Positions 34,247-44,580 are shown, counted from the first letter of the stretch. The stretch: DNA of 64,000 nucleotides from Neptunomonas concharum (GCF_008630635.1 NZ_CP043869.1:620001-684000); one strand, 5' to 3'. The notes: a model not told the origin generated them from the sequence alone. Numbers and translations are program-made.

Positions 34247-36292
34247 ATGGCAGGTTTTAATACTGCAGTTACCGGTTTAAAAGCGTCGTCAACTATGCTT
34301 GATGTGGCGGGTAACAATATTGCAAACTCAAGTACAGTCGGTTTCAAATCATCCCGTACGGAATTTGGTGATATCTATGCTACGGCAGTAGTTGGTGCCG
34401 GTTCCAGTAACACGGCAGGCTCGGGCGTCACGGTATCTGATATCGCTCAGGATTTCAGTGCTGGGACGATTGAATTTACTAATAACAATCTGGATTTGGC
34501 GATCAACGGGTCCGGTTTCTTTCAGTTAGATGATGGTCAAGGCGGCGTTACTTACACGCGTGCAGGTGCATTCGAACTGAATAAAGACGGTTTTATCGTA
34601 TCCAAGAGCGGCAAGTATTTGCAGGGATATGGTTTAGATGGTGAAGGTAACCGTTTGCCTATAGGCGACTTGGCGGTTACACAAAAAGAGAGCCCGCCTA
34701 AAGCGACTGAAAGCATGGGTCTATCTTTTAATATCGACTCCAGAGACGATGCTACAACGCTACTCCCTGTCTATGATAAAAATGAACCCTCATCTTTCAC
34801 CTACAGTACAACGATCCGTTCGTTTGATAGCTTAGGTAATGAACATACCATCAAGTATAATTTTGTAGAGCAGCGACCAGAGCAAGAGTTTCAGCAATAC
34901 GATACCACCGATGGTGCTGCAATCCGTATTTCCGGAATTGATGTTAATGTGGATGATGCTGCCCCGGCTACCGTAGCGGCACCTTTTGAAGTCGTGACGA
35001 CAACGGCTGGAAGCGGTTCACAAGAGATTTGGCGTTTATCCGGAGCGAAGCTTGCTGAGCTACAACAAGCGGATCCGCGTATTTTCGCAGTTGAGTTCTA
35101 TCCAGATGCGGCAAACGCACCGGCAGGAACGCTAAGGGTATTACGCGCGGCTGACTCATTAGGTTATGGTGAGCTATCCGTTACTGACCAAGCGGCCACT
35201 CCAGTTGCCTTGACACCGGCAACGATCCAGCCTGAAGGGTTTGTAGATAGTAACGAGAAACACTTCTTTGAGTTTGCCTCAACAACCTACCCTGCCCAGA
35301 CCCAGTTCACCGTTGAAGTATCCGGTGTGCCGGTGACCTTTACGACAGGACAAAATGTATGGTCCCCCGAACAGATGGCACTGGCTATCCGTGATCGAGA
35401 GTCAGAAATCATAGAGGCTAACCCCCTAATTAAGTCCATCAGCTTTGATGCGACTCAGGGTGCGAATGGTGCTTTGCGCATTGAATACAAACCTGAAGTT
35501 GATCCAGATAATTTAGGTCCATCAACGCTGTTAGTTAAAGATGACACCGGCAACCAGCTGTTTGATGGTGCTAATGTGGATGCGCAGGGCTTCCAGAATA
35601 CAGATTTCCGCGTTGAAGGGGATAATTCCTACAACGGTGTGTATCGTATGTACGCTTACCTTAACGGTGAAGAAGCGTTAGATATCGGTAAGGTACAGGA
35701 TCCTGGGTTTGGTACCAGCACGGAACCTGGTCCCGTGATTATTAAGTTTGACTCCACTAATGGTTTGTTATCGGGTATTAATGGTCAGGAAGTACGTGCA
35801 GGATCTGCTGTCCCAACACTGACTATCCAGGGCGCTGACCCAGCTGATCCGAATAAAGAGATTAAGTTGGATATTGCCGGGTCTACACAATTTGCTTCTG
35901 CTTCTATCATCAAATCCTCAGTACAGGATGGCTATACTAAAGGTGATTTGATTGGGGTATCTTTCGGCGCAAATGGTGAGATGATGGCTTCCTTTAGCAA
36001 CGGTGAAAACCAAGCTCTAGGAATTGTCGCGATGGCAACTTTCGAAAACCAATCAGGTTTGCAGCCTAGTGGTGATACGGAGTGGACAGCTACGCTGACG
36101 TCAGGTAACGCTATCCTCAACCCGCCGGGCACAGGTCTAAATGGCTTGCTGCGTTCGGCCGCGCTGGAGCAATCTAATGTGGATCTATCTGCCGAGCTAG
36201 TCAAGTTGATCGAAGCGCAGAGGAACTTCCAGGCGAACTCTAAAACACTGGAAACATTGAACACAGTGACTCAGTCAATTCTTCAGATTTAA
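34247..36292 (+). CDS. flgE: Flagellar hook protein FlgE (long form)
   Basis: A 681-residue hook subunit. The N-terminus (TAVTGLKASSTMLDVAGNNIANSSTVGFKSSR) and the C-terminus (LSAELVKLIEAQRNFQANSKTLETLN) are canonical. The middle (about 190-560) is much longer than in Salmonella FlgE (about 400 residues), implying extra surface domains, as is common in marine gammaproteobacteria. It is last before a terminator, and flgF has a separate promoter. Confidence 0.95.
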   Translation: MAGFNTAVTGLKASSTMLDVAGNNIANSSTVGFKSSRTEFGDIYATAVVGAGSSNTAGSGVTVSDIAQDFSAGTIEFTNNNLDLAINGSGFFQLDDGQGGVTYTRAGAFELNKDGFIVSKSGKYLQGYGLDGEGNRLPIGDLAVTQKESPPKATESMGLSFNIDSRDDATTLLPVYDKNEPSSFTYSTTIRSFDSLGNEHTIKYNFVEQRPEQEFQQYDTTDGAAIRISGIDVNVDDAAPATVAAPFEVVTTTAGSGSQEIWRLSGAKLAELQQADPRIFAVEFYPDAANAPAGTLRVLRAADSLGYGELSVTDQAATPVALTPATIQPEGFVDSNEKHFFEFASTTYPAQTQFTVEVSGVPVTFTTGQNVWSPEQMALAIRDRESEIIEANPLIKSISFDATQGANGALRIEYKPEVDPDNLGPSTLLVKDDTGNQLFDGANVDAQGFQNTDFRVEGDNSYNGVYRMYAYLNGEEALDIGKVQDPGFGTSTEPGPVIIKFDSTNGLLSGINGQEVRAGSAVPTLTIQGADPADPNKEIKLDIAGSTQFASASIIKSSVQDGYTKGDLIGVSFGANGEMMASFSNGENQALGIVAMATFENQSGLQPSGDTEWTATLTSGNAILNPPGTGLNGLLRSAALEQSNVDLSAELVKLIEAQRNFQANSKTLETLNTVTQSILQI

Positions 36293-36315
36293 TGGTTAAT
36301 TTGTTCTAGGAAAGA

Positions 36316-36341
36316 GAGCCGCTTTAGCGGCTCTTTTTTTT
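36316..36341 (+). terminator. Terminator after flgE
   Basis: Stem GAGCCGC/GCGGCTC with loop TTTA, extended by A-T pairs, followed by T-run 36334-36341. It overlaps the edge of the sigma-54 promoter of flgF. Confidence 0.93.
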
Positions 36342-36356
36342 GGCATATGGATTGCA
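36341..36356 (+). promoter_or_regulatory. Sigma-54 promoter of flgFGHIJ
   Basis: TGGCAT-ATGGA-TTGCA with GG and GC 12 bp apart; predicted start about 40 bp before flgF. It directly abuts the T-run of the flgE terminator. Same type as the flgB promoter, presumably FlrC-activated. Confidence 0.88.
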
Positions 36357-36407
36357 ATAGCTTGAGGTATTAATAAAACGGCAAATCAAGAGAGTCAGGT
36401 AAACGGT

Positions 36408-37151
36408 ATGGATAAAGTTGTTTTTGTCGCCATGAGTGGGGCCCGCGAGAATATGCTGGCTCAACAGGCCCATGCAAATAATTTGGCGAACTCGAATACG
36501 ACTGGGTTTAAGACTGACTTGGCTCAAGCCCGTGCTATGCAAGTGTTTGGAGAGGGGCTGCCTTCGCGCGTTTATGCGATGACTGAGCGCCCAGCGACGG
36601 ATACCACGACAGGTACTTTTATAGAAACCGGCAGATCTTTGGATATTGCCGTAGAAGATGGTGGATGGTTGGCGGTGATAGGTGCTGATGGTAATGAAGC
36701 CTATACCCGTGCGGGGGAGCTGCAGATCAATGCCGCTAATCAGTTGGTTACAGGCAGTGGATTGCCGGTTATGGGTAATGGTGGGATTCCTATTGTTATA
36801 CCGCCAGCAGAGCAGATTGATATTGGTACGGATGGCACGATTACCATCCGCCCGTTAGGCGAAGCAGCCGCTGAACTCGCCATAATAGATCGTATTAAAG
36901 TCGTCAATTTGGATAAGCAGACAAGTTATAAAGGCGCTGATGGTTTAATGCATGTCGATGGTAATTTGCCACAACCACCGGATTTAAATATCAGACTGCG
37001 TTCTGGATATCTTGAGTCCAGTAATGTCAATGCTGTCCATGAACTGACGAGTATTATCAGTTTGTCGAGGCAGTTTGAAATGAATATAAAAATGATGAAG
37101 AACGCCGAAGAGAACTCAACAGCGGCAACTAAAATTCTTCAGTTAGGTTAA
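36408..37151 (+). CDS. flgF: Flagellar proximal rod protein FlgF
   Basis: A 247-residue rod protein with the N-terminal rod motif (AQQAHANNLANSNTTGFKTDL), the central DIAVEDGGWLAVIGADGNEAYTRAG segment, and the C-terminal NVNAVHELTSIISLSRQFEMNIKMM helix. The length is standard. First gene of the flgFGHIJ unit. Confidence 0.95.
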   Translation: MDKVVFVAMSGARENMLAQQAHANNLANSNTTGFKTDLAQARAMQVFGEGLPSRVYAMTERPATDTTTGTFIETGRSLDIAVEDGGWLAVIGADGNEAYTRAGELQINAANQLVTGSGLPVMGNGGIPIVIPPAEQIDIGTDGTITIRPLGEAAAELAIIDRIKVVNLDKQTSYKGADGLMHVDGNLPQPPDLNIRLRSGYLESSNVNAVHELTSIISLSRQFEMNIKMMKNAEENSTAATKILQLG

Positions 37152-37167
37152 GTGTAGGGGATAACGT

Positions 37168-37953
37168 ATGCACGGCGCATTATTTGTAGCAAAAACTGGT
37201 TTATCTGCTCAAGATACCTCGTTAAAAGTAACGGCGAATAACCTAGCCAACGTAAGCACAGTCGGGTTTAAAAAGGATCGTGCGGTCTTTGAGGATCTAC
37301 TGTATCAAATCAAACGACAGCCAGGTGCTGATTCTACACAAGAGACCCAGTTGCCGTCAGGTTTACAGCTCGGCAATGGTGTCAGAATCGTAGGTACTCA
37401 GAAGTTATTTCAAACGGGTGAAATTCAGGTTACTGAGGAACCTTTTGATGTGGCGATCAGCGGCCGGGGTTTCTTTCAAGTTACGATGCCCAATGGGGAT
37501 TTTGGCTATACCCGAAACGGTCAATTCCACTTGAATGGTGATAATGAGCTGGTGACGGCTGAAGGTTATTTGTTGGAGCCTGCTATTACTCTGCCTGCCG
37601 AAGTTCAGACCTTTACGGTTGGCGTCGATGGTATCGTCGAGGTGGTTGTAGCAGGTGATCCAAACCCAATACAGATTGCTCAGTTAGAGATTGCTGACTT
37701 TGTGAACCCCGCCGGTTTGCAAGCGATAGGTCAAAACCTATTCACCGAAACAGCAGCTAGTGGCGCACCACAGGTAGCTGCTCCTGGCGAAGCGGGGACA
37801 GGTATTGTTCGCCAAGGGATGTTAGAAGCGTCGAATGTTAATGCGGTTGAAGAGTTGGTCAATATGATTACGACGCAAAGAGCATATGAGATTAACTCTA
37901 AAGTGATCTCGACTGCAGATGAGATGCTCTCATTTGTAACACAGCAGCTTTAA
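37168..37953 (+). CDS. flgG: Flagellar distal rod protein FlgG
   Basis: A 261-residue distal rod protein, the standard length. It begins MHGALFVAKTGLSAQDTSLK and carries the TANNLANVSTVGFKKDRAVF motif. The C-terminal SNVNAVEELVNMITTQRAYEINSK is the hallmark rod/hook helix. It lies 16 bp after flgF. Confidence 0.97.
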   Translation: MHGALFVAKTGLSAQDTSLKVTANNLANVSTVGFKKDRAVFEDLLYQIKRQPGADSTQETQLPSGLQLGNGVRIVGTQKLFQTGEIQVTEEPFDVAISGRGFFQVTMPNGDFGYTRNGQFHLNGDNELVTAEGYLLEPAITLPAEVQTFTVGVDGIVEVVVAGDPNPIQIAQLEIADFVNPAGLQAIGQNLFTETAASGAPQVAAPGEAGTGIVRQGMLEASNVNAVEELVNMITTQRAYEINSKVISTADEMLSFVTQQL

Positions 37954-37970
37954 ATATAGGTAGGTTGAAA

Positions 37971-38651
37971 ATGTCACTTCGGTTTGTTTTCTTAATGGTT
38001 GCTGCATCGATCTTAGTGGGGTGTGTCAATAAACCTGTGCAACCGAATCGACCGTATTACGCACCGGTAGCTCCTCAGCAGTTACAGCAACCAAAACCGG
38101 TTAACGGTGCCATTTTTAACGCCTCTACGAGTATGAATATCTACAGTGATGGGCGCGCCCATCGTGTCGGGGATATCATTACTATTGTATTAAGCGAACA
38201 GACGCAATCCTCGAAAACTGCGAAAACCACAGCAGACAAAACCAGTAATGTGAACTTGCCTCAGGCAACCGTTTTGGGGAATCCCATTGCACTGTTTGGC
38301 GCTCCAATCAGTGCAAATAGTGGAGGCGCATCCACGAATAGTTTTGAAGGTGAAGGGAAGTCAGATATGAGCAATAGCCTGAATGGTAATATTACGGTGA
38401 CGGTTCATGAGGTTTTGCCTAATGGGGTGTTGGTGGTACGCGGTGAAAAGTGGCTGACTCTAAACCAAGGTGATGAGTATATCCAAATCAGTGGTATGGT
38501 CAGACCTCAGGATATCAGTGCCGATAATACTGTGTCTTCTACAAAACTTGCCGATGCGCGTATTGGTTATAGTGGTACAGGGGGCGTGCATGACACCAAT
38601 GTTATGGGGTGGTTGTCGCGCTTCTTTATTAGTCCTTTGTGGCCCTTCTAG
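37971..38651 (+). CDS. flgH: Flagellar L-ring lipoprotein FlgH
   Basis: A 226-residue outer-membrane L-ring lipoprotein. Signal sequence with lipobox ILVGC (Cys about residue 18), then [32 protein letters not shown]-like segment and C-terminal [22 protein letters not shown], which are family signatures. The ATG at 37971 is chosen over the in-frame TTG at 37965. Confidence 0.95.
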   Translation: MSLRFVFLMVAASILVGCVNKPVQPNRPYYAPVAPQQLQQPKPVNGAIFNASTSMNIYSDGRAHRVGDIITIVLSEQTQSSKTAKTTADKTSNVNLPQATVLGNPIALFGAPISANSGGASTNSFEGEGKSDMSNSLNGNITVTVHEVLPNGVLVVRGEKWLTLNQGDEYIQISGMVRPQDISADNTVSSTKLADARIGYSGTGGVHDTNVMGWLSRFFISPLWPF

Positions 38652-38664
38652 TAGGAGAGTAAAT

Positions 38665-39753
38665 ATGAACAAATTTTTTATGTCAGTTTTGGTGTTGTTC
38701 TTATCCTCTCAGGTGTTTGCTGAACGGATTAAGGATATTAGTTCGGTAGCAGGAGTGCGTAATAACCAGTTGGTTGGTTATGGTCTGGTGGTCGGTCTGG
38801 ATGGTACGGGGGATAAAACCAGTTTTACCTCCCAGACGTTTCGTAACATGCTGAATAATTTCGGTGTGGCTATTCCGCCGACAACGAACCCTTCCTCTAA
38901 AAATATAGCGGCAGTAGCCATCCATGCGGAGTTACCGCCTTTTGCTAAGCCAGGTCAAACGATTGATGTCACCGTGTCGGCCATCGGTGATTCGAAAAGC
39001 CTACGAGGCGGTAGTTTATTGATGGCTCCGCTCAAGGGGGCTGATGGTCAAGTCTATGCAATTTCTCAGGGTAACCTTGTTGTTTCCGGCTTTGGTGCAG
39101 AGGGACGGGATGGTTCCCGCCTGTCGGTTAACGTACCGAGTGTCGGTCGTATTCCAAATGGAGCAACCGTTGAGCGTACCGTGCCTAATGCATTTGCCCA
39201 CGGTGATAGCTTAGTTTTAAATTTGAACCATCCTGATTTTACGACCTCAAGGCGCGTTGCTGAAGAGATCAATAGTTTATTGGGTGCGAATACGGCATCG
39301 ACGATTGATGCAACCTCGATTCGTGTTCGGGCGCCAAGAGACCCCGGCCAGCGTGTATCCTTTATCTCCGTCCTGGAAAACCTAGAGGTCACACCCGCTA
39401 AAGAGGTAGCAAAAATAATCATCAACTCCCGTACCGGCACCATTGTTATTGGTCAGGATGTTCGAGTATCGCCCGTTGCAGTAACACATGGTGGATTGAC
39501 GGTCGCCATCACGGAGAATTTAGACGTCAACCAGCCGAATACACTTGCAGGTGGTGAAACAGTCATTACACCCAGAACAGGCATCGAAGTTGATGAAGGG
39601 TCAGGGCACATGTTTGAGTTTTCGCCTGGTACATCATTACAAGATATTGTGGAGGCTGTGAACCAAGTCGGAGCAGCTCCGGGTGATCTTATGGCCATCT
39701 TAGAAGCACTGAAGCAAGCCGGTGCGCTCAAAGCTGAATTGATAGTGATCTGA
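38665..39753 (+). CDS. flgI: Flagellar P-ring protein FlgI
   Basis: A 362-residue periplasmic P-ring protein with a cleavable signal ([19 protein letters not shown]). The mature start [31 protein letters not shown]-type region and C-terminal [28 protein letters not shown] segments are canonical. The ATG at 38665 with AGGAGA is preferred over a longer reading from 38470 which overlaps flgH. Confidence 0.97.
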   Translation: MNKFFMSVLVLFLSSQVFAERIKDISSVAGVRNNQLVGYGLVVGLDGTGDKTSFTSQTFRNMLNNFGVAIPPTTNPSSKNIAAVAIHAELPPFAKPGQTIDVTVSAIGDSKSLRGGSLLMAPLKGADGQVYAISQGNLVVSGFGAEGRDGSRLSVNVPSVGRIPNGATVERTVPNAFAHGDSLVLNLNHPDFTTSRRVAEEINSLLGANTASTIDATSIRVRAPRDPGQRVSFISVLENLEVTPAKEVAKIIINSRTGTIVIGQDVRVSPVAVTHGGLTVAITENLDVNQPNTLAGGETVITPRTGIEVDEGSGHMFEFSPGTSLQDIVEAVNQVGAAPGDLMAILEALKQAGALKAELIVI

Positions 39754-39755
39754 TT

Positions 39756-40808
39756 ATGGTGATTAAAGGTGATGCAGGGCAAAACCCACAGTTTTATGCT
39801 GACTTAGGCAGCTTGCAGCAGCTAAAGCGTCAGGCAAAAACTGATACGCCTGAGGCGCTTAAGCAAGTTGCACAACAGTTCGAGCAAATGTTCTTGAGTA
39901 TGCTTACTAAAAGCATGCGTGATGCGAACGAATCCTTTGGTGAAGATAACGTATTTAACAGTAGTGAAGTACGCTTTTATCAGGATATGTTGGATAGCCA
40001 GCTCACGACAGAGATGTCACAGAGTCAAGGCGTTGGGCTTGCTGATGTGTTAGTGCGTCAGTTGAGTCGGCAGTTTGATGTCCGTATGGACCAGGATAAA
40101 CAAGAGCGCGACAGATCAGAACCTTTATCAGAAGCCGAGCAGTTACTGAATAGGGCTTTTGATCAGGGTGCTGTATCGGCCGCATCGGTTGTGCTAAGTC
40201 GGGCTATGAGGCCGGTAGAACAAGCACCTTCCGTTACTCCAATAGAAGAAGCGTTAGATCAGCTGGTTGATAGAGCTCAGAATGCACCCGCACGAGACAA
40301 CGAATCATTACCCGAAAAGTTTGAGTCGCCGGAGGCGTTCGTAACCGCGTTATTGCCACAAGCTGAAAAAGTGGCTCAAGAGTTGGGAGTCGACCCCAAA
40401 GTCTTACTGGCACAGGCCGCTCTGGAGACTGGCTGGGGTAAGCATATTATTCGAGACGCCAATGGCGACAGTAGTTATAACCTGTTTAACATCAAAGCAG
40501 ATAAGCGTTGGAGTGGAGAGCGAGCTCAGGTAAATACGCTGGAATATCGAGATGGGGTTGCACAAAAAGAAAGGGCTTTCTTTCGCTCATACCAATCGTA
40601 TGAGCAGAGCTTCAGGGATTATGCTGATTTTCTAAAGAATAGCCCGCGCTATCAGCAGGCACTAGAGATGGCCTCGGATCCCAGAGCTTATCTTAAAGAA
40701 TTACAAGCTGCCGGTTATGCAACAGACCCAGCCTATGCGGAAAAGATAACAGATATTTTTGAGCGACGAATAGCAGCAATGAATCTAAACGCCGTTAAAG
40801 AAGGTTAG
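39756..40808 (+). CDS. flgJ: Flagellar rod-cap / peptidoglycan hydrolase FlgJ
   Basis: A 350-residue bifunctional protein. The N-terminal rod-scaffolding domain (about 1-105: LKQVAQQFEQMFLSMLTKSMRDAN) is followed by a variable linker and a C-terminal glucosaminidase-like muramidase domain (about 190-345) with catalytic E224 in AQAALETGWGK. It opens the peptidoglycan for the rod. It starts 2 nt after flgI. A sigma-28 promoter for flgK begins inside its last codons. Confidence 0.95.
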   Translation: MVIKGDAGQNPQFYADLGSLQQLKRQAKTDTPEALKQVAQQFEQMFLSMLTKSMRDANESFGEDNVFNSSEVRFYQDMLDSQLTTEMSQSQGVGLADVLVRQLSRQFDVRMDQDKQERDRSEPLSEAEQLLNRAFDQGAVSAASVVLSRAMRPVEQAPSVTPIEEALDQLVDRAQNAPARDNESLPEKFESPEAFVTALLPQAEKVAQELGVDPKVLLAQAALETGWGKHIIRDANGDSSYNLFNIKADKRWSGERAQVNTLEYRDGVAQKERAFFRSYQSYEQSFRDYADFLKNSPRYQQALEMASDPRAYLKELQAAGYATDPAYAEKITDIFERRIAAMNLNAVKEG

Positions 40809-40822
40809 GTGTTTGCCGCTAT
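40796..40822 (+). promoter_or_regulatory. Sigma-28 (FliA) promoter of flgKL
   Basis: TAAA (40796-40799), a 15-bp spacer and GCCGCTAT (40815-40822), one or two bases from the FliA consensus. It overlaps the end of flgJ and lies 60 bp before flgK, so hook-junction proteins can be made late. Confidence 0.8.
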
Positions 40823-40882
40823 ATATAAGATGAACAAGAGTAGTCGTCGTGAACTAGTATCGGCCTACTCGGGAGAAAGTAT

Positions 40883-42928
40883 ATGTCCAGTTTTAGTCTC
40901 TTGAACTTAGGTACTCAGGCGTTACGGTCGAATCAGACAGCTCTGTCGACGGTAGGCCAAAATATCTCGAACGTAAATACACCGGGCTACAGCCGTCAGG
41001 TGGCGAACTTTGAGACCCTGCCTGACCGAAGTGGGGTTAAAATTGATGATATAGATCGCATCACCAACAAATTCCTGACGCAGCAACTGTGGTCTGATCT
41101 ATCTACTTATAACCAAAGCTCTACCTTTACCGAGCTTGCAAGTCAGTTGGATGATCTTTTGGCGACGGAAGTCACCAGTGTCTCCAATGCGCTGGATAAC
41201 TATTTTGGTGCGCTACAGAATGTGGTTGATGACCCGGTATCGATGCCTAATCGGGAACTGTTTATCGCTGAAGCAGATGCCGTTGTAAAACGCTTCAATG
41301 ACTTAGATGCTAATATCCGTCGGCAAAGCGATACTATCAATGAGGTAGTATCTGATTTAGCCAGTCAAGTGACAACGTTAGCAACTAATATTGCTGATCT
41401 TAATAACAAAATTAGAGTTGCAGTCGCATCGAACAATCCAGCCAATGAACTTCGTGATCAACGAGAGGAGCTGACAAATCAGCTTTCCGAGTTGGTAGGT
41501 ATTAAGGTGATTGAGCAGGATCTGGATGAGTTTAGTATTTTTGTGGGCAACGGGCAGCCTCTTGTTGTAGGTATTAGCGCGAACCCTATGATTGCTACAC
41601 CGGGCGACCCTGATCGCTCGGTAACTGAACTATCACTGGTAGTCGCCGGTAACCAAGTCAATGTAAATGACCAGCTAAGTGGGGGGCGTATTGGTGGGTT
41701 GCTTCAATACCGAAACGAGACACTCAATGATGCACGTGATGAGTTAGGCCGAATCGCAATAGGATTTGCCGAAAGCATGAACACCCAGCATCGCTCAGGT
41801 ATGGACCTCAATAACCAGCTAGGTAGTGATCTCTATGGCGACATTAATGCTCCTTATCTTCAATATAGCCGTATCATGGCGCAATCAGATAACCAGTCTG
41901 ATATATCGACAGCACGCGTAGAGATAACTGACATATCCAAATTGAAAGCAACAGACTATGAGTTGGTATATGACGGCGAAAACCAAATTACGCTCGTACG
42001 AAACAGTGATGGTAAGCAGCTGAAGGTGCATGAACTCTCCCAAGTCACTGCGCCTACTGTTGTTCAAGGGATCGCGGCTGTTGGTGATGGCGAATACTAC
42101 CTTGATCCAGGTAGTAGTACTTTATCGTTTTCTGTCGATGGTATGAAAGTGACCATTGATACTCAGGTGACATTAGCACGAGGGGATCGGTTTATGATTC
42201 AGCCCGTGCGTAATGGTGCTGAAGATCTTAATCTGGTGGTGAACGATGGTCGTAAACTTGCACTGGCATCACCGATCAGGGTTACGGCGGGAACAGAGAA
42301 TTTAGGCAGTGGTGTAGCTAAAGCTGTGGTTACGGACCCGGATGCCGCCTCATTTGATCAACCGCTCACGCTATCACCACCAATAGATATTCGTTTCAAT
42401 GCACCCGATGCAAGTACGCCAAATAGTGTGATGACTTATACGATCTATGATATGAGTAACCCAAGTAACCCTGTCGTTCTTGATTTGGGTGCTGGCCCAC
42501 TTGCAGCCATTGATTACACCGCCGGTGAAACAATACAGCTTGATGGTTATGATGTTGTAATAGGCAACCAGCCTCAGCCAGGTGACCGGTTTAGCTTCAC
42601 CTTTAATAAAGATGGTTTTTCAGATAACCGTAACGCGCTAACGTTATCGGATCTTCAGCAGACCGATCTGTTTGATAGTGGCGCTTATCAGGATTTATAC
42701 GGTAGTTTGGTGGAGCGTGTCGGTACAAGAACGGCTACAGCACGTATCAGTGTTGATGCGAATAAAGCAGTGTTGGACTCCACAGTTACCGCAAAATCGA
42801 GTGTCTCTGGCGTCAACTTGGATGAAGAGGCTGCTAAGTTAGTGCAGTTTCAGCAGGCATACCAAGCTTCAGCACAGCTGATAAGCACATCACAAACACT
42901 GTTTGATACCCTGTTGAATAGTATTTAA
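40883..42928 (+). CDS. flgK: Flagellar hook-associated protein 1 FlgK
   Basis: A 681-residue hook-filament junction protein. The N-terminus SLLNLGTQALRSNQTALSTVGQNISNVNTPGYSRQ and C-terminus NLDEEAAKLVQFQQAYQASAQLISTSQTLFDTLL are family signatures. It is longer than Salmonella FlgK (about 550), with additional central domains. Ribosome site GGGAGA. The flgN chaperone gene is also in the window. Confidence 0.95.
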   Translation: MSSFSLLNLGTQALRSNQTALSTVGQNISNVNTPGYSRQVANFETLPDRSGVKIDDIDRITNKFLTQQLWSDLSTYNQSSTFTELASQLDDLLATEVTSVSNALDNYFGALQNVVDDPVSMPNRELFIAEADAVVKRFNDLDANIRRQSDTINEVVSDLASQVTTLATNIADLNNKIRVAVASNNPANELRDQREELTNQLSELVGIKVIEQDLDEFSIFVGNGQPLVVGISANPMIATPGDPDRSVTELSLVVAGNQVNVNDQLSGGRIGGLLQYRNETLNDARDELGRIAIGFAESMNTQHRSGMDLNNQLGSDLYGDINAPYLQYSRIMAQSDNQSDISTARVEITDISKLKATDYELVYDGENQITLVRNSDGKQLKVHELSQVTAPTVVQGIAAVGDGEYYLDPGSSTLSFSVDGMKVTIDTQVTLARGDRFMIQPVRNGAEDLNLVVNDGRKLALASPIRVTAGTENLGSGVAKAVVTDPDAASFDQPLTLSPPIDIRFNAPDASTPNSVMTYTIYDMSNPSNPVVLDLGAGPLAAIDYTAGETIQLDGYDVVIGNQPQPGDRFSFTFNKDGFSDNRNALTLSDLQQTDLFDSGAYQDLYGSLVERVGTRTATARISVDANKAVLDSTVTAKSSVSGVNLDEEAAKLVQFQQAYQASAQLISTSQTLFDTLLNSI

Positions 42929-42941
42929 GGAGGTATGAAGG

Positions 42942-44228
42942 ATGCGTATTTCAACCCAGCAACAATACCTTCGCTCTATTGATCAGATGCAGAATAAACA
43001 ATCTGAGATAGCGAACCTGCAGAACCAAATTTCGACGGGTAAGCGGCTTTTGAGGCCTTCAGATGACCCTGTGGCAGCAGCACAAGTTGTGAAGCTGGAG
43101 CGAGAGCTCGCGCAGTATGAAAAATTTGATTACAACATCAATGTGACTCAGCGACGCTTAGAGCTTGAAGACTCTATTCTTGATGATATCAATACAGCCA
43201 CTGATCGTATGCGAGAACTAACCATCCAAGCGGGTGGCGTTACCTTGAACGATCAAGACCGCTTATCTATATCGAAAGAGCTGACGCAGCTGACACAGTA
43301 TGTAGCGGGTTTGATGAATACTCAGGACTCCGAGGGAGAATATCTGTTTGCAGGCAGTAAAGGTACGACTAAACCCTATGAAGCGCTAGCAAATGGGCGC
43401 TATCAATACAACGGAGATGATGGGCAGCGGTCAATACAGGTAGGCGCAGAGCTTTATGTGCCTTCTAATGATTCAGGTAAGTATCTTTTTGATGCGGTGG
43501 ATGATCGGCTGAAAATTGAGCTAACGGGGCAGGCCGTATATGACGCTGAACTGGCAGCAAGTGAGCCTTTTATCCGCGTGGCAGAGTTTCAAACACTGGC
43601 AGCAGAAACCCAATTTAGTGAAGCAACACAGGGGTTGGGTGATATCACCCTAACGGTGACAGGAACTGCTCCGGCTTTTCAGTACAGTGTCGTAGATAGT
43701 GGGGGTAACCCTGTAAAAGATACGGATGGCAATGATATCACTAATGTTCCAGCGGGTGATCTTTCCACAACGCCGCTTGAGGTTAACTTGCTGGGCATGT
43801 CATTTGAGCTGCACGAACCAGCGGATATGACGGCAAATAGCATTACGATCAACGTAGCAGCAGAGAAGAAAACCCTCTTGGATGTGGCGGCAGATTTGGC
43901 AGAAGTATTGGCAAATCCAGTAAAAAGCAATGCTGATAGAGGGGCGTTATCTGAAGCTATTGCCACGGGTTTGGAGCAGTTCAGTCAAGCAGCTGATAGA
44001 AATGTAGAAGCTAGGGCAACACTGGGTAGTCGTCTTAAAACTTTAGAGAGTATTAGTAGCTCTAATTTAGACTTTGAGCTTTTTACTAAAAAAGCGCTTT
44101 CTACGCTCGAAGATGCCAATATGGCTGAAGTGATTAGTAAGTTTAAGCTTGAAGAAGCAACGTTACAGGCAGCTCAAGCGACATTTGGACGTGTGTCTCA
44201 GTTATCGCTTTTCAATTACCTGCGTTAA
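42942..44228 (+). CDS. flgL: Flagellar hook-associated protein 3 FlgL
   Basis: A 428-residue junction protein with the flagellin-like N-terminus (MRISTQQQYLRSIDQMQNKQ, LQNQISTGKRLLRPSDDPVAAAQ) and C-terminal DANMAEVISKFKLEEATLQAAQATFGRVSQLSLFNYL. It begins 13 bp after flgK and shares its operon. A central insert makes it longer than the Salmonella protein (317). Confidence 0.95.
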   Translation: MRISTQQQYLRSIDQMQNKQSEIANLQNQISTGKRLLRPSDDPVAAAQVVKLERELAQYEKFDYNINVTQRRLELEDSILDDINTATDRMRELTIQAGGVTLNDQDRLSISKELTQLTQYVAGLMNTQDSEGEYLFAGSKGTTKPYEALANGRYQYNGDDGQRSIQVGAELYVPSNDSGKYLFDAVDDRLKIELTGQAVYDAELAASEPFIRVAEFQTLAAETQFSEATQGLGDITLTVTGTAPAFQYSVVDSGGNPVKDTDGNDITNVPAGDLSTTPLEVNLLGMSFELHEPADMTANSITINVAAEKKTLLDVAADLAEVLANPVKSNADRGALSEAIATGLEQFSQAADRNVEARATLGSRLKTLESISSSNLDFELFTKKALSTLEDANMAEVISKFKLEEATLQAAQATFGRVSQLSLFNYLR

Positions 44229-44240
44229 ACTGCCTCGCTT

Positions 44241-44280
44241 AGGCTTACTTTCCGCTGGACTGGTAAGCCTTATTCATTTT
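44241..44280 (+). terminator. Possible terminator after flgL
   Basis: Eight-bp stem AGGCTTAC/GTAAGCCT followed by the T-rich TATTCATTTTTC. It overlaps the last codons of the convergent FliT-like gene. The T-run is interrupted, so termination may be partial. Confidence 0.5.
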
Positions 44281-44556
44281 TCTTCCACGATTGGCTTGCT
44301 GTCTCTCTTTAATTAAAGCGTGTTGGTGTGTCTCTACAGACTGAAAAATAGTTTGGTCTATTGAGCGAATTAACTCCGTTATTTCCCGGACTTTTTGCTG
44401 ATCTGCTTCTAATTCCGGTAGTGGCTGTTGTGCTGCCTTCCTAACAAGAGCCTCTCTCTCAAACTGCAATTTCTCTACTGTAGGCCACTCGTTTTGCTCA
44501 CAAGCGGCTTCAATTTTCTTTGTAATTTCAAGTGCTTTGGAAAGTGTATCAATCAT
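44245..44556 (-). CDS. FliT-like flagellar chaperone
   Basis: A 103-residue, highly helical, charged protein: LEITKKIEAACEQNEWPTVEKLQFEREALV followed by a second helix (EITELIRSIDQTIFQSVETHQ) and a basic tail. Size, helical hairpin pattern and genomic place suggest the FliT family, which chaperones FliD and modulates FlhDC or its equivalents. The ATG at 44556 has AAGGAG upstream; a longer reading begins with an implausible hydrophobic extension. It lies on the strand opposite to flgL and fliC, not in the usual fliDST order. Confidence 0.6.
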   Translation of the reverse strand: MIDTLSKALEITKKIEAACEQNEWPTVEKLQFEREALVRKAAQQPLPELEADQQKVREITELIRSIDQTIFQSVETHQHALIKERQQANRGRKMNKAYQSSGK

Positions 44557-44580
44557 CAGACACTCCTTTTGAATTTTTCC

